Below are positions 1 to 8,035 of a stretch of DNA of 46,905 bases, one piece after another; the first letter of the stretch is position 1; the number at the start of each line of letters is the position of its first letter. The translations under genes and the position numbers were made by a program. The notes under the pieces are model-generated. The model was given only the letters and a program-made list of their open reading frames with translations, was not told the DNA's origin and did no database searches. This stretch comes from Paraplanobispora siamensis (lineage in GTDB: Bacteria; Actinomycetota; Actinomycetes; Streptosporangiales; Streptosporangiaceae), in assembly GCF_016863175.1 (NCBI RefSeq), contig NZ_BOOJ01000050.1, forward strand, positions 1 through 46,905. Direction: 5' to 3'.

Positions 1-1302
1 GAGCGACTGCAGCTCCTCGTAGGCGTGCTCCAGTTCCCGGTTCGCCTGCTCCAGCTCGTCGCGGAGCCTGCTGTAGCGCGTCACGTCGTTGAAGTTGATG
101 CCGATGCCGAGCATCTCCCCGCCGGGAGCCAGGAGCGGGACGACGGAGATGTCGAAGGCGCTGGTCTCGGCGGAGTTGGGGCGACGCCAGGTGATGTCCT
201 GCAGCTCGGCGGTGCGCAGCTCGGTCTCCACCTGCTCGATCACCGAGCGGAGCTCGACCGGCCGGTAGGAGACCTCCAGGTCCTGGAAGGGGCGCCCGAT
301 GTCGCGCGGGTTGAGGCTGAAGAGCATCTCGGCCCGGGAGTTCATCATGGCGAGGCTGCCCGACCGGTCGAGCACGATCTGGGCGACCGGTCCCGAGACC
401 AGCGCGGCGCTCTGCAGCCCGGCGTCGCCGACGTACGGCTCGCTGGTGGGGTTGCCCGTCGGCAGAGGAGCGCGCATGCCGGCCGTGGAGGAGCCGATCT
501 TCCTGAACAGCCGCATGCGCAGGTCCACGGGTTCGAACTTGTCGCCGTGGTTGAGCAGCATCTCGGCCTTGCCCAGGAACAGGTAGCCGGGGTCGGCGAG
601 GGCGAAGTGGAACCTGCGGACGATGTTGAGCTGCGTCTCGGTGTTGAAGTACATCAACGTGTTGCGGGCCAGCAGCAGGTCCACCCGGGAGATGGGGGCG
701 TCGCGGGTGAGGTCGTTGCGACCGAAGATCAGTTGCCGGCGCAGGTCGCGCCGGAAGGCGAAGCCGCCCTCCACCGGCTCGAAGTAGCGTTCCCTCAGCT
801 CGGCCGGCATCTCCGCCAGGTGGCGCTCGGTGTAGACGGCGGTGCGCGCGACCTGCAGGGCCTTCTCGTCCAGGTCGGTGGCGTAGATCTTCACCCGCTC
901 GCGGAACTCGTTCAGGCCGAGCTCCTCGGCCAGCGCGATCGCCAGGCTGTAGGCCTCCTCGCCGGTGGCGCAGCCCGCGCTCCAGACCCGGATCGGCTTG
1001 CCCGGCCCCTTGGCGGCCACCAGGGCGGGAAGGATCGTCTCACGGAGAGTCTGCCAGGCCGCGGTGTCCCGGAAGAAGCTGGTGACGTTGATCAGCAGGC
1101 TGTCGAACAGCAGGCCGAACTCCTCCGACTCCAGCTCCAGGTAGTCGCGGTACTCTCCGTAGTCGCGCAGCTTGAGCGCCTCCAGCCGGCGGCTGATGCG
1201 GCGCATGAGGGTCGTGCGCTTGTATCCCGTGAAGTCAAAACCGCGAGTCTCCTTCAGCATGAGAAGAAGATCGTTGAATTCACGTTCCTCACCAGGTGTC
1301 AC
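1..1302 (-). CDS. CheR-type methyltransferase with PAS domain, partial (3' end outside window)
   Basis: Reading minus from GTG 1302, 434 codons are open to the window edge, so the C-terminus is missing. Residues about 10-260 look like a CheR SAM-dependent glutamate methyltransferase: an N-terminal helical part, INVTSFFRD at 71-79 and the SAM-binding stretch VWSAGCATGEEAYSLA near 106-121. A PAS-like domain follows at about 300-410, then a Glu-rich helical segment (DELEQANRELEHAYEEL) that probably leads to a coiled coil and an output domain beyond the window. CheB ends 30 bp upstream and the two are probably co-transcribed. CheB/CheR/PAS proteins of this type usually act in sensory phosphorelays rather than classical chemotaxis. 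ATG 1260 is an alternative start but would drop conserved-looking sequence. Confidence 0.82.
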   Translation of the reverse strand, partial: MTPGEEREFNDLLLMLKETRGFDFTGYKRTTLMRRISRRLEALKLRDYGEYRDYLELESEEFGLLFDSLLINVTSFFRDTAAWQTLRETILPALVAAKGPGKPIRVWSAGCATGEEAYSLAIALAEELGLNEFRERVKIYATDLDEKALQVARTAVYTERHLAEMPAELRERYFEPVEGGFAFRRDLRRQLIFGRNDLTRDAPISRVDLLLARNTLMYFNTETQLNIVRRFHFALADPGYLFLGKAEMLLNHGDKFEPVDLRMRLFRKIGSSTAGMRAPLPTGNPTSEPYVGDAGLQSAALVSGPVAQIVLDRSGSLAMMNSRAEMLFSLNPRDIGRPFQDLEVSYRPVELRSVIEQVETELRTAELQDITWRRPNSAETSAFDISVVPLLAPGGEMLGIGINFNDVTRYSRLRDELEQANRELEHAYEELQSL

Positions 1303-1332
1303 GGCTCCCAAGGATATTCCGATCCCGGCACC

Positions 1333-2343
1333 TCATGAAGAAAGACGGTCGTCGCTGTCGCGGCCGATGCGCGATTGCAGCATCCGCATCGTCTCCAGCG
1401 CCTCACCGATCTGTTTGGCCTGCTCCCGGAAGTGGCGCTCCGAGTGGTGCTGCTTGCGCCGCTGCGCCCCCTCGATCATGCGGTTCAGCACGCGCAGCCG
1501 TTCCTCCAGCCGCAGGATCGCCACCCACAACGCCCGCTCCACGGCCTCGGCCTGGCCGTCGGCCATGCTCTGGGCCGACCACGCGTGTCCGACCACGCAC
1601 TCGTAGCGCGGAGTCGACCCGTTCTCCGTCTCGTACAGCGGGCCGTTGCACTCCGGGCAGGTGAAGCCGCTCAGGTCCCCGGCCGGGGGACCGGGGCGGG
1701 CGGTCCGCAGGAAGAGGGAGACCTCGCGTTCGAGTTGGGGATCCGCCACCTGCTCGCCTCCGTTCACCGGGGTACGGGTCTGCCGGACGATCCACCCGGC
1801 GATCTCCCTGACCGGCAGCACCTGCGGATCCTCGGTCGTGCCGATCGCCGCGTTGGGCATCCCGGCGAACATGCTCTCCGTCGGATCCTGGATGGCGACG
1901 GTGCCCCCGTGGTTCTCCACGATGGCGGCTCCCGCGGCGCCGTCGTCGAGCATGCCGCTCAGCACCACCGCGATCGTGCGGGGCCCGCCCTCCAGGGCGG
2001 CGCTCAGGAACAGCGGGTCGGCCGCGGGACGGTGCCCGTTGTGCCGGGGCCCCCGGGACAGCCTGACCGACGCGTCGTGCACGAGCAGATGGTGATCGGG
2101 AGGCGCCACGTAGACCCGCCCGTGCCGCAGGGGCTCGCCGTCGACGGCGGGCGCCGCCTTCAGCGGTCCCGCCCGGTCGAGGATCCCCGCCAGGGCGCTT
2201 CCTCCGGTGGGAGGCAGATGCAGGACGACCAGGACGGACGCCGCCAGACCGTCGGGAAACTCCGACAACAGGGCGCGGAGGGCTTCGACGCCTCCCGCGG
2301 AGGCGGCGACGACAACGAGATCCCGTCCGGCGAAGCCGTTCAC
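1333..2343 (-). CDS. CheB-type protein-glutamate methylesterase (no receiver domain)
   Basis: 336 residues from GTG 2343. The N-terminal ~190 residues carry the CheB methylesterase triad motifs: VVVAASAGGVEALR (catalytic Ser), VVLHLPP (catalytic His) and VVLSGMLDDGAAGA (catalytic Asp region). The usual N-terminal receiver domain is absent, so phosphorylation control is not evident. The C-terminal third has a CPEC...C-x2-GH pattern (FTCPECNGPLYE, YECVVGHAWS), a possible zinc knuckle, followed by a charged helix. Stand-alone CheB proteins next to CheR-PAS proteins are common in actinobacteria without chemotaxis. The role here is inferred to be modification of a signalling protein. It is divergent from the STAS gene. 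Confidence 0.85.
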   Translation of the reverse strand: MNGFAGRDLVVVAASAGGVEALRALLSEFPDGLAASVLVVLHLPPTGGSALAGILDRAGPLKAAPAVDGEPLRHGRVYVAPPDHHLLVHDASVRLSRGPRHNGHRPAADPLFLSAALEGGPRTIAVVLSGMLDDGAAGAAIVENHGGTVAIQDPTESMFAGMPNAAIGTTEDPQVLPVREIAGWIVRQTRTPVNGGEQVADPQLEREVSLFLRTARPGPPAGDLSGFTCPECNGPLYETENGSTPRYECVVGHAWSAQSMADGQAEAVERALWVAILRLEERLRVLNRMIEGAQRRKQHHSERHFREQAKQIGEALETMRMLQSRIGRDSDDRLSS

Positions 2344-2440
2344 ATAACCGTCCTAACCAGATCCGGCCGATTCATGCGGACGATCGCCCGGCATTCGGTA
2401 AACGCTGGCACGAATCTCTGTGATGGGGTATGGGATGGGT

Positions 2441-3154
2441 ATGGAGTTGACAGCACGCGTGGTTCACCGCGACATCGCGACGTCCACCGCCGTCGTGATC
2501 GTGGCCGGCGAGATGGACGCTTTGAACTGCGGGCACGTGGAATCCATATTGAGGTCCCTGCTCGCCGAGGACATCCTGCACATCCTGGTGGACGCCGGCG
2601 GGGTGCGGTTCTGCGACATCAACGCGATGCGGATGCTGAGCCGTGTGCACCGGGACCTGCGCAACCTGGGCGGGGAGATCGTGATCACCGCCCCCGAGGC
2701 CGTGCACAAGCTGGCGGAGCTGATGTGGCCGGGCTCCTCGCCGGACCGTCCCGCGGTCTTCCGCTCCCAGGACCGGTGCGAACCGGAGGCCGCCCCCGTG
2801 CCGCCTCCGCCGCGCCGACACGTGCCGTCCATGCGGAACCTGCGCCAGTCGTCGCGCGCGCGCAGGGAGTACATACCTGTCACCTCCCCGCGCGACAACC
2901 GCCAGATCCTGGAGAGGGCGGCGCGCCTGAAGTTCGAACTGGAGGCGGCGCGGGAGAGGATGCTGGCCCAGGCGCGCACGACCTGCGCCAGCCTGGCCGA
3001 GGTGCACGAGCGGCTGGCCGCCCTGCACGCCACTCTGGGTGAGCGCCCGGACCGGACCGGCGCCTTCGCCCTGCTCTGTGACGACCACTCCCACCACGAG
3101 ACGGCGGACCGGATGCGCGACCGCATCACCGCGTTCGGCGGCCGGACCCGCTGA
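2441..3154 (+). CDS. STAS-domain (anti-sigma antagonist-like) protein with helical C-terminal extension
   Basis: About 237 residues from ATG 2441. In-frame GTG 2420, ATG 2423 and ATG 2435 are alternatives, and the G-rich upstream stretch does not settle the start. Residues 5-100 fit a STAS fold: TAVVIVAGEMDALN for the first strands and ILVDAGGVRFCDINAMRML where the phosphorylatable Ser usually sits. Here that position reads CDIN, so a canonical phospho-serine is doubtful. A Pro/Arg-rich linker follows, then a long amphipathic helix (about 160-215) unlike single-domain RsbV proteins. The gene is divergent from cheB, so it may belong to the same signalling unit. The partner is unknown. Confidence 0.75.
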   Translation: MELTARVVHRDIATSTAVVIVAGEMDALNCGHVESILRSLLAEDILHILVDAGGVRFCDINAMRMLSRVHRDLRNLGGEIVITAPEAVHKLAELMWPGSSPDRPAVFRSQDRCEPEAAPVPPPPRRHVPSMRNLRQSSRARREYIPVTSPRDNRQILERAARLKFELEAARERMLAQARTTCASLAEVHERLAALHATLGERPDRTGAFALLCDDHSHHETADRMRDRITAFGGRTR

Positions 3155-3222
3155 CCTGTCCGACACCGGCCAGCGCCCGATGCCGGTCGGGACGCGCCGT
3201 CGCCCTGAGGTACGGTTCAGCC

Positions 3223-3966
3223 ATGGCTGAGATCGTGTATCCCCCCGTCATCGGGGCGGCGCTGACCATGTTCCGCGTCCTGGACATGAAGATCCGCATC
3301 GAGGGCGCGGAGAACATCCCCAGGACCGGCGGAGCGGTGCTGGTCAGCAACCACATCAGCTATCTCGACTTCATCTTCGCCGGCCTGGCCGCCCGCCCGG
3401 CCGGGCGCCTGGTGCGGTTCATGGCCAAGAAGGAGGTCTTCGACCACAAGATCTCCGGCCCCCTCATGCGCGGCATGCACCACATCCCGGTCGACCGGGC
3501 CGCGGGCGCCTCGGCGTTCGGCGCCGCGCTGAAGTCGCTCAAGGCCGGTGAGGTCGTCGGCGTCTTCGCCGAGGCCACGATCAGCCGGTCCTTCACCATC
3601 AAGGACATCAAGAACGGCGCCGTCCGGATGGCCGTCGCCGCCGGCGTGCCGATGATCCCGATCGCGCTGTGGGGCACCCAGCGCCTGTGGACCAAGGGCC
3701 GCCCGAGGAAGCTGACCCAGCGCCACGTGCCGATCACCATCCTGGTGGGCGAGCCCATGAACCCCAAGCGCGGCGACGACTACGACGCGGCCACCGTCGA
3801 GCTCCGGACGCGGATGGCGGAGCTGCTGGACAAGGCCCAGCGCGGCTACCCGCAGATCCCGCAGGGCGTGTGGTGGCAGCCCCGCCACCTGGGCGGCACC
3901 GCGCCGACCCCGGAGGAGGCGGCGGAGATGGACGCCGCCGAGGCCGCGGCCCGGCGCAGCTCGTAG
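3223..3966 (+). CDS. plsC: 1-acyl-sn-glycerol-3-phosphate acyltransferase (PlsC family)
   Basis: 247 residues. The family acyl-transfers from acyl-CoA or acyl-ACP to lysophosphatidic acid in phospholipid synthesis at the inner membrane face. Seen: the HX4D catalytic motif in VSNHISYLDF (His near residue 44), FAEATISRS in place of the usual FPEGTRS substrate-binding block, and VPMIPIALWG for a late motif. The E-A-T variant is typical of some actinobacterial members, but the true acyl acceptor could differ. ATG 3223 has an upstream TGAGG. A GC hairpin follows the stop codon. Monocistronic by context. Confidence 0.88.
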   Translation: MAEIVYPPVIGAALTMFRVLDMKIRIEGAENIPRTGGAVLVSNHISYLDFIFAGLAARPAGRLVRFMAKKEVFDHKISGPLMRGMHHIPVDRAAGASAFGAALKSLKAGEVVGVFAEATISRSFTIKDIKNGAVRMAVAAGVPMIPIALWGTQRLWTKGRPRKLTQRHVPITILVGEPMNPKRGDDYDAATVELRTRMAELLDKAQRGYPQIPQGVWWQPRHLGGTAPTPEEAAEMDAAEAAARRSS

Positions 3967-3971
3967 TCCAT

Positions 3972-3992
3972 GCGGGCCCGGCGCGGGCCCGC
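3972..3992 (+). terminator. GC-rich hairpin after plsC
   Basis: Perfect 8-bp inverted repeat GCGGGCCC / GGGCCCGC with a 5-nt loop, starting a few bases after the plsC stop codon. No T-run follows, so this is a terminator-like hairpin of the kind common in high-GC actinobacteria rather than a canonical intrinsic terminator. Confidence 0.4.
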
Positions 3993-4092
3993 GGCGAGTC
4001 GCGTCGGCTCCGGCGCAGGTCACGGACGGCGCGGGCCTGCGGGCCCGGCGCAAGCCGGTGTCAGGTGAGTCGCAAGCGACATAGTGCACCAT

Positions 4093-4650
4093 ATGTCCAT
4101 GAGTGACTCATTCACCGATATCGCGGACGTCTTCCAGCCCGGGGTGAAGCCCCAGCCCGGCCGCCTGCCGGGGCCCTTCGCCCGGGTCGTCCTGGTCCTG
4201 TGCTGGCTCGCGGTCTGCCTGATGCCGATCCTCTTCGCGGTGGGCGACCTCCGGCTGGCGGCGGGCCAGGTCGGCACGCCCGGCACCCTGACGGTCGTCT
4301 CGTGCGAGGACCTCGGCAAGGGCCGCTACGACTGCAAGGGCAGCTTCGCCCCCGACGGCGGCGGCGCGGCGGTCGCGGTGGCGGCCTCCCCGGACTCCGA
4401 GGCTGGCGACGTCACCCGCGCCCAGCTCACCCCCGAGGGCGACCGCGCGGTGAAGGCCGGCACGGCGGGCGTGATCGCCGCTCTCACCCTGCCCTTCCTC
4501 GGGATCGGCATGCTGGGCTTCCTGCCGTACGTGATCCTGTACTTCCTCGGCGTACGACGCGGCCGCCGCACCTCCGTGATCGCCGGGATCCTGATCACCG
4601 TCGCGGGCCTGGCGGGGACGGTCGTCGGCATGGTCGCCGCCTACTCGTGA
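4093..4650 (+). CDS. small membrane protein of unknown function
   Basis: About 185 residues from ATG 4093 (alternatives GTG 4084, ATG 4099). Three hydrophobic segments are visible: VVLVLCWLAVCLMPILFAV, VIAALTLPFLGIGMLGFL running on into YVILYFLGV, and a C-terminal TSVIAGILITVAGLAGTVVG. Between the first and second lies a polar loop of about 70 residues with two Cys (SCEDLGKGRYDCKG), which could form a disulfide if extracytoplasmic. I do not recognise the family. It sits between plsC (same strand) and the convergent end of the PknG operon, so its neighbours give no functional clue. Confidence 0.7.
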   Translation: MSMSDSFTDIADVFQPGVKPQPGRLPGPFARVVLVLCWLAVCLMPILFAVGDLRLAAGQVGTPGTLTVVSCEDLGKGRYDCKGSFAPDGGGAAVAVAASPDSEAGDVTRAQLTPEGDRAVKAGTAGVIAALTLPFLGIGMLGFLPYVILYFLGVRRGRRTSVIAGILITVAGLAGTVVGMVAAYS

Positions 4651-4674
4651 GGGCCGGGACCCCGGGGCGGCCGC

Positions 4675-5496
4675 TCAGGCGCAGCCCTCGAACTGGGGGA
4701 CGGTGAAGGTGAGCGCCAGCCCCGAGGCGGCGAACCACTTCTTCAGCAGCTTCTCGGCGGTGCCGTCCTGGTACATGGCGGTGAGCGCCCGGTTGACGGC
4801 CTCGCAGCCGTCCAGGTCGCCCTTGCGCATGCCGATGCCCAGCCGCTCGTCGGTGAAGGGCGCGTTGACGATCCTGAGCGCGGAGCCGGCCTTCGCCGAG
4901 AAACCCGCCAGGATCAGGTCGTCGGTGGAGACGGCGTCCACGGCGCCCTCGCGCAGCTTGGTCAGGCACTCGCCGTAGGACGCCGCGGGGACCAGCTCGA
5001 CGGCGATCTGCCGCTCCTCCTTGACCCTGCGCCAGGAGTTCGACCCGGCGGCCTGGCACAGTTTCCTGCCCTTCAGGTCGCGCACGTTCTTGATGTCCCG
5101 GTCCGAGGCGCGCACGAGGGTGTCCTGGTGGGCGACGTAGTACGGCCCGGCGAAAGTGATCTTCGACCGGTTCACCGGAGTGATCGAGTAGGTCGCCACG
5201 ACCATGTCGACCTGCCCGTTCTGGATGAACTGCTGGCGGTTGGAGGACAGGACGGTGACGAACCTGACGTCCTCGATCCCGAGCCGGCGCGCCACCTCGG
5301 TGGCGATGTCGACGTCGAAGCCCTCGTAGCGGTCCTCGCCGATCCGCATGCCCAGCCCCGGCTGGTCGGGCTTGACGCCGACCACCAGGGTCTCGCGGTC
5401 CAGGATCGACGGAGGCCCGGCGGTCCCGCACGCCGGGGCGGCCAGGAGGGCCGCTCCCGCCGCGACGGCGAGCGCCGCTCTGGTCACAGGTCGCAT
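4675..5496 (-). CDS. GlnH-like amino-acid-binding lipoprotein (PknG module sensor)
   Basis: 273 residues. The N-terminal signal ends in a lipobox (LLAAPACGTAG, Cys near 23), so the protein should be a membrane-anchored lipoprotein outside the cell. The rest matches the SBP_bac_3 family of glutamate/aspartate-binding proteins: VVGVKPDQPGLG, EGFDVDIATEVARRLG, VDMVVATYSITPVNRSKI and FAGPYYVAHQDTL. It is the last gene of the seven-gene operon, 10 bp after the GlnX-like gene, with a strong GAGGGGAGGG ribosome site before ATG 5496. No ABC permease or ATPase is nearby. In mycobacteria GlnH binds Asp/Glu and signals through GlnX to PknG, and the same role is inferred here. Confidence 0.87.
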   Translation of the reverse strand: MRPVTRAALAVAAGAALLAAPACGTAGPPSILDRETLVVGVKPDQPGLGMRIGEDRYEGFDVDIATEVARRLGIEDVRFVTVLSSNRQQFIQNGQVDMVVATYSITPVNRSKITFAGPYYVAHQDTLVRASDRDIKNVRDLKGRKLCQAAGSNSWRRVKEERQIAVELVPAASYGECLTKLREGAVDAVSTDDLILAGFSAKAGSALRIVNAPFTDERLGIGMRKGDLDGCEAVNRALTAMYQDGTAEKLLKKWFAASGLALTFTVPQFEGCA

Positions 5497-5506
5497 GACC
5501 CTCCCC

Positions 5507-7021
5507 TCAACGGTATTCCGAAAGCCGGGGCCAGACCCCGGCGACGATCAGCACGGCGGTGGAGACCACGGCCAGCGGCAGCAGGAACCACAGCTCCTCG
5601 ACCTGCTCCTCGCCGCTGCGCACCGCCCGGTCGAACGCGGTGCGGTGCAGCCCGGCGAGCTCGACCAGCGCCGCGTCGTAGTTCCCGAAGCGCTGCTCCA
5701 GGGTGTCCACGCGCAGCTCGACGGCCTGGCGGGGACCCAGCCCGCGCATCGTGCGGTCCGCGCGCTGGAACTCCTCATAGCGCCGCAGCACCTCGATGAC
5801 CGCGGCCTCGTGGCCGGGCAGGCCCGAACGGGCCGACTCCTGGCCGATGAGACCGAGGAAGGGCTGCCGGCCGGGATAGTCGTCGGCCCCCGCGGCCACC
5901 GCCTTGTAGTACGCGCCCAGGTTGCCGCTCGGCGCGAAGAGCACCGCCTGGGACTTGTCGAGATAGGTCTGCTCGTAGGTGTCGGCCCGCTCGGGGTCGA
6001 GCAGGTAGCGGCTCTGGTCGCCGTGCATGCTGTTGCCGACGGCGCGGGCCCGGGCGAGGGTGAGCACGGAGTCGAAGCCGTCCCGTTTGGCCTCCAGCAG
6101 GATGCCGGTCTCGTTGCCCAGGACCGTGAAGCCGGTCAGCGTGTACATCCCGGCGATCACCGTGGCCACCACCAGGGCCGGGTTGAACACCCGGCGGAAC
6201 CGGCGGGCCAGGAAGACCTGCAGCCACAGCAGGCCGCCGAGCGCCAGGAGCCCCGTCCCGGCCACGAGCACCTGTCCGGTCCGCACGTCCGAGCTCTGCT
6301 CCTCGTGGGCGCGGCGGACGACGGTCCCGCTCTCCAGGGTGAGGTTGTAGGCCATGGGCAGCAGTTCCAGCCGCATCAGGTCGGTCGCCTGCCGGTAGAC
6401 CTCCAGGACCCGCTGCGGCGGCGGGCCCGCCCTGTGGCCCGCCTGCTCGTCCAGGAGCATCGCCCGGGCGGCCAGCCGCTCGTAGCGGCCCAGGCCGTCC
6501 AGCACCGCCTGAACGGTCCGCCGCTCGGCGGGGTCGGCGCCGGCCAGCGCCGAGGCCTGCAGCACCGCCCGCCCGGCGTCGCTCCTGCGCTGCTCGTAGA
6601 CGTCGAGCGCGCGCTGCCGCCCCTTGCCGAGCCCGTGCTCGTCGCCGATCAGCAGGACGTTGGCGACCTGGGTGTCCATGTCGCTGAGCGCGAAGTACAG
6701 ATCGGCGGTCGCCACGACCTGCGGGCCGGCGTCGTGGCCGATGACGTCCAGGCCGTCCCTGACGCTCTGGAAGGACGACGACAGGGCGCCGAACAGCAGG
6801 GCCAGCGCCACGACGGCGGCGGTGGTGATGACCAGGACCCGGCCCGGCACGCTCTGCAGGCGCGAGGAGAGCCGGCCGGTCCGGGGCGGGGGCGCCGGGG
6901 GAGCGGCGGGCGAGGCCGCCGGGACGGGGACGCCGCCCGGCGCGGCCGGGGGCGGCGAGGCGGTGACGGCCGGGTCGGGGGCCTGGGCCGCTGCCGCCTG
7001 GTGTGTCGGGACGGGTGTCAC
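5507..7021 (-). CDS. GlnX-like four-TM sensor membrane protein
   Basis: 504 residues from GTG 7021, which overlaps the FHA stop codon as GTGA and has GGAGGG upstream. The open frame runs further 5' but there it only mirrors the FHA gene. Residues 1-50 are Pro/Ala-rich. Transmembrane segments lie near 62-80, 251-272, 281-301 and 478-496, leaving two large helical domains (about 85-245 and 305-475) predicted to be extracytoplasmic. This is the topology of mycobacterial GlnX, which relays GlnH occupancy to PknG. The gene order PknG...GlnX-GlnH supports the assignment more than sequence motifs do, since the helical domains have few invariant residues. Confidence 0.75.
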   Translation of the reverse strand: MTPVPTHQAAAAQAPDPAVTASPPPAAPGGVPVPAASPAAPPAPPPRTGRLSSRLQSVPGRVLVITTAAVVALALLFGALSSSFQSVRDGLDVIGHDAGPQVVATADLYFALSDMDTQVANVLLIGDEHGLGKGRQRALDVYEQRRSDAGRAVLQASALAGADPAERRTVQAVLDGLGRYERLAARAMLLDEQAGHRAGPPPQRVLEVYRQATDLMRLELLPMAYNLTLESGTVVRRAHEEQSSDVRTGQVLVAGTGLLALGGLLWLQVFLARRFRRVFNPALVVATVIAGMYTLTGFTVLGNETGILLEAKRDGFDSVLTLARARAVGNSMHGDQSRYLLDPERADTYEQTYLDKSQAVLFAPSGNLGAYYKAVAAGADDYPGRQPFLGLIGQESARSGLPGHEAAVIEVLRRYEEFQRADRTMRGLGPRQAVELRVDTLEQRFGNYDAALVELAGLHRTAFDRAVRSGEEQVEELWFLLPLAVVSTAVLIVAGVWPRLSEYR

Positions 7022-8022
7022 GTTTCCCTCCTGCGCCGCAGGGTGATGAGGGTCCACGCGCCGAGGTGGATGCGGTCGCCGTCCCCCACCGGCACGGGTT
7101 CGTTGACCGCGATCTGCCGGCCGTTGACCACGGTGCCGTTGGCGGATCCGGGGTCGATCAGCGTCCACCCGCCGCCGGGCGCGGGCAGCAGGACCGCGTG
7201 CAGGTGCGAGACGCCCGGGTCCTCGGGCGGGCCGCTCAGGTCGATCTCCGGCACCAGGTTCCTCGACCGGCTGACCCGGCCGATCCGGGCCTCCGCACCG
7301 GTCAGCGGGACGTCGCGCCGCGGGCAGTACGGCGGGAACAGCACCCGCTCCGCGTCCGGCCCGCCCTGCGCGATCATCCGGTCGTAGTGGGCGCGGTCGG
7401 CCTGGATCGTCACCTCCCACTCCCAGGCGGGAACGGCCCCCGAACCCGGCTGCGCCGGCCCGCCGGCGTGCGCCGGTCCGGTGCCGTACGGCGGTCCGCT
7501 TCCATGCCCGGACCCGCTCGCGTGTCCGGCTCCGGTGCCGTACGGTGACCCGCTCGCGTGTCCGGCTCCGGTGCCGTACGGCGGCCCGGTCCCATACGCC
7601 GGTCCGCTCGCGTGCGCCGGTCCGCTCCCGATCGGGGCCCATCCCGTGGGGCCGGACGCGCCCGGCGAGCCCCGGCCCGCCGGACCAGCCGGACCCGGAC
7701 CGGCGGTCCGGTCGGGGACGGGCGCCGTCTGGTCGTGGCCGCAGTCCTCGCAGAAGCGCCCGCTGATCGGGGCACCGCAGGCGGCGCACTCCGCGGGGGA
7801 CGCCGCGGCCCCGGAGGCGGCCGGGTCTCCGGCGGGATGCGCGGAGACGGCCGACGGCGCGGACGCCGCCGCGGCGCCGTTCCCGCCGCCCGCGTGGGCG
7901 GAACCGGCGGGCGGGGGCGCCGCCGTCCCGGCCGCGCCGGTCAGGCGGCTGCCGCAGACGTCGCAGTACCCGTCGGCGAGTCCGGCCTCGCCGGGGTCGT
8001 GCCCCTGAGGGCAGGTGGCCAT
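7018..8022 (-). CDS. FHA-domain protein with N-terminal Cys motifs and repetitive linker
   Basis: 334 residues. FHA domains bind phosphothreonine. The domain spans about 245-330 with GR (248-249), SHLHA near 272-276 and NGTVVNG near 295-301. The N-terminus has Cys-rich motifs: GYCDVCG (Cys20, Cys23) after a CPQGH stretch, and CAAC...CEDCG (about 79-94), suggesting zinc ribbons. Residues 134-194 are a Gly/Pro/His/Tyr linker built from near-repeats such as GPPYGTG and GAGHASG. It is translationally coupled to the GlnX gene (GTGA). As FHA proteins (GarA/OdhI type) are PknG substrates in other actinobacteria, this is a likely target or scaffold of the kinase upstream. Confidence 0.88.
   Translation of the reverse strand: MATCPQGHDPGEAGLADGYCDVCGSRLTGAAGTAAPPPAGSAHAGGGNGAAAASAPSAVSAHPAGDPAASGAAASPAECAACGAPISGRFCEDCGHDQTAPVPDRTAGPGPAGPAGRGSPGASGPTGWAPIGSGPAHASGPAYGTGPPYGTGAGHASGSPYGTGAGHASGSGHGSGPPYGTGPAHAGGPAQPGSGAVPAWEWEVTIQADRAHYDRMIAQGGPDAERVLFPPYCPRRDVPLTGAEARIGRVSRSRNLVPEIDLSGPPEDPGVSHLHAVLLPAPGGGWTLIDPGSANGTVVNGRQIAVNEPVPVGDGDRIHLGAWTLITLRRRRET
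7441..7623 (-). repeat. coding tandem repeats in FHA linker
   Basis: The DNA contains several near-identical 15-27 nt units (for example TGTCCGGCTCCGGTGCCGTA on the plus strand, twice, near 7520 and 7560). They encode Gly-Pro-Pro-Tyr-Gly-Thr-Gly and Gly-Ala-Gly-His-Ala-Ser-Gly units of the FHA protein. This is a flexible linker prone to length variation. Confidence 0.7.
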
Positions 8023-8035
8023 CGCGTTCCTCCTC

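Noticed and set aside
25-1338. 437-codon plus-strand open frame
   Set aside because: Antisense shadow of the CheR-PAS gene; its sequence is low-information Gly/Val/Gln-rich and has no family features.
5348-7387. 679-codon plus-strand open frame
   Set aside because: Runs antisense across the GlnH, GlnX and FHA genes; an artefact of high GC.
7022-7789. N-terminal extension of the GlnX-like gene
   Set aside because: In-frame but mirrors the FHA coding sequence in another frame; the GTGA overlap and GGAGGG site fix the start at 7021.
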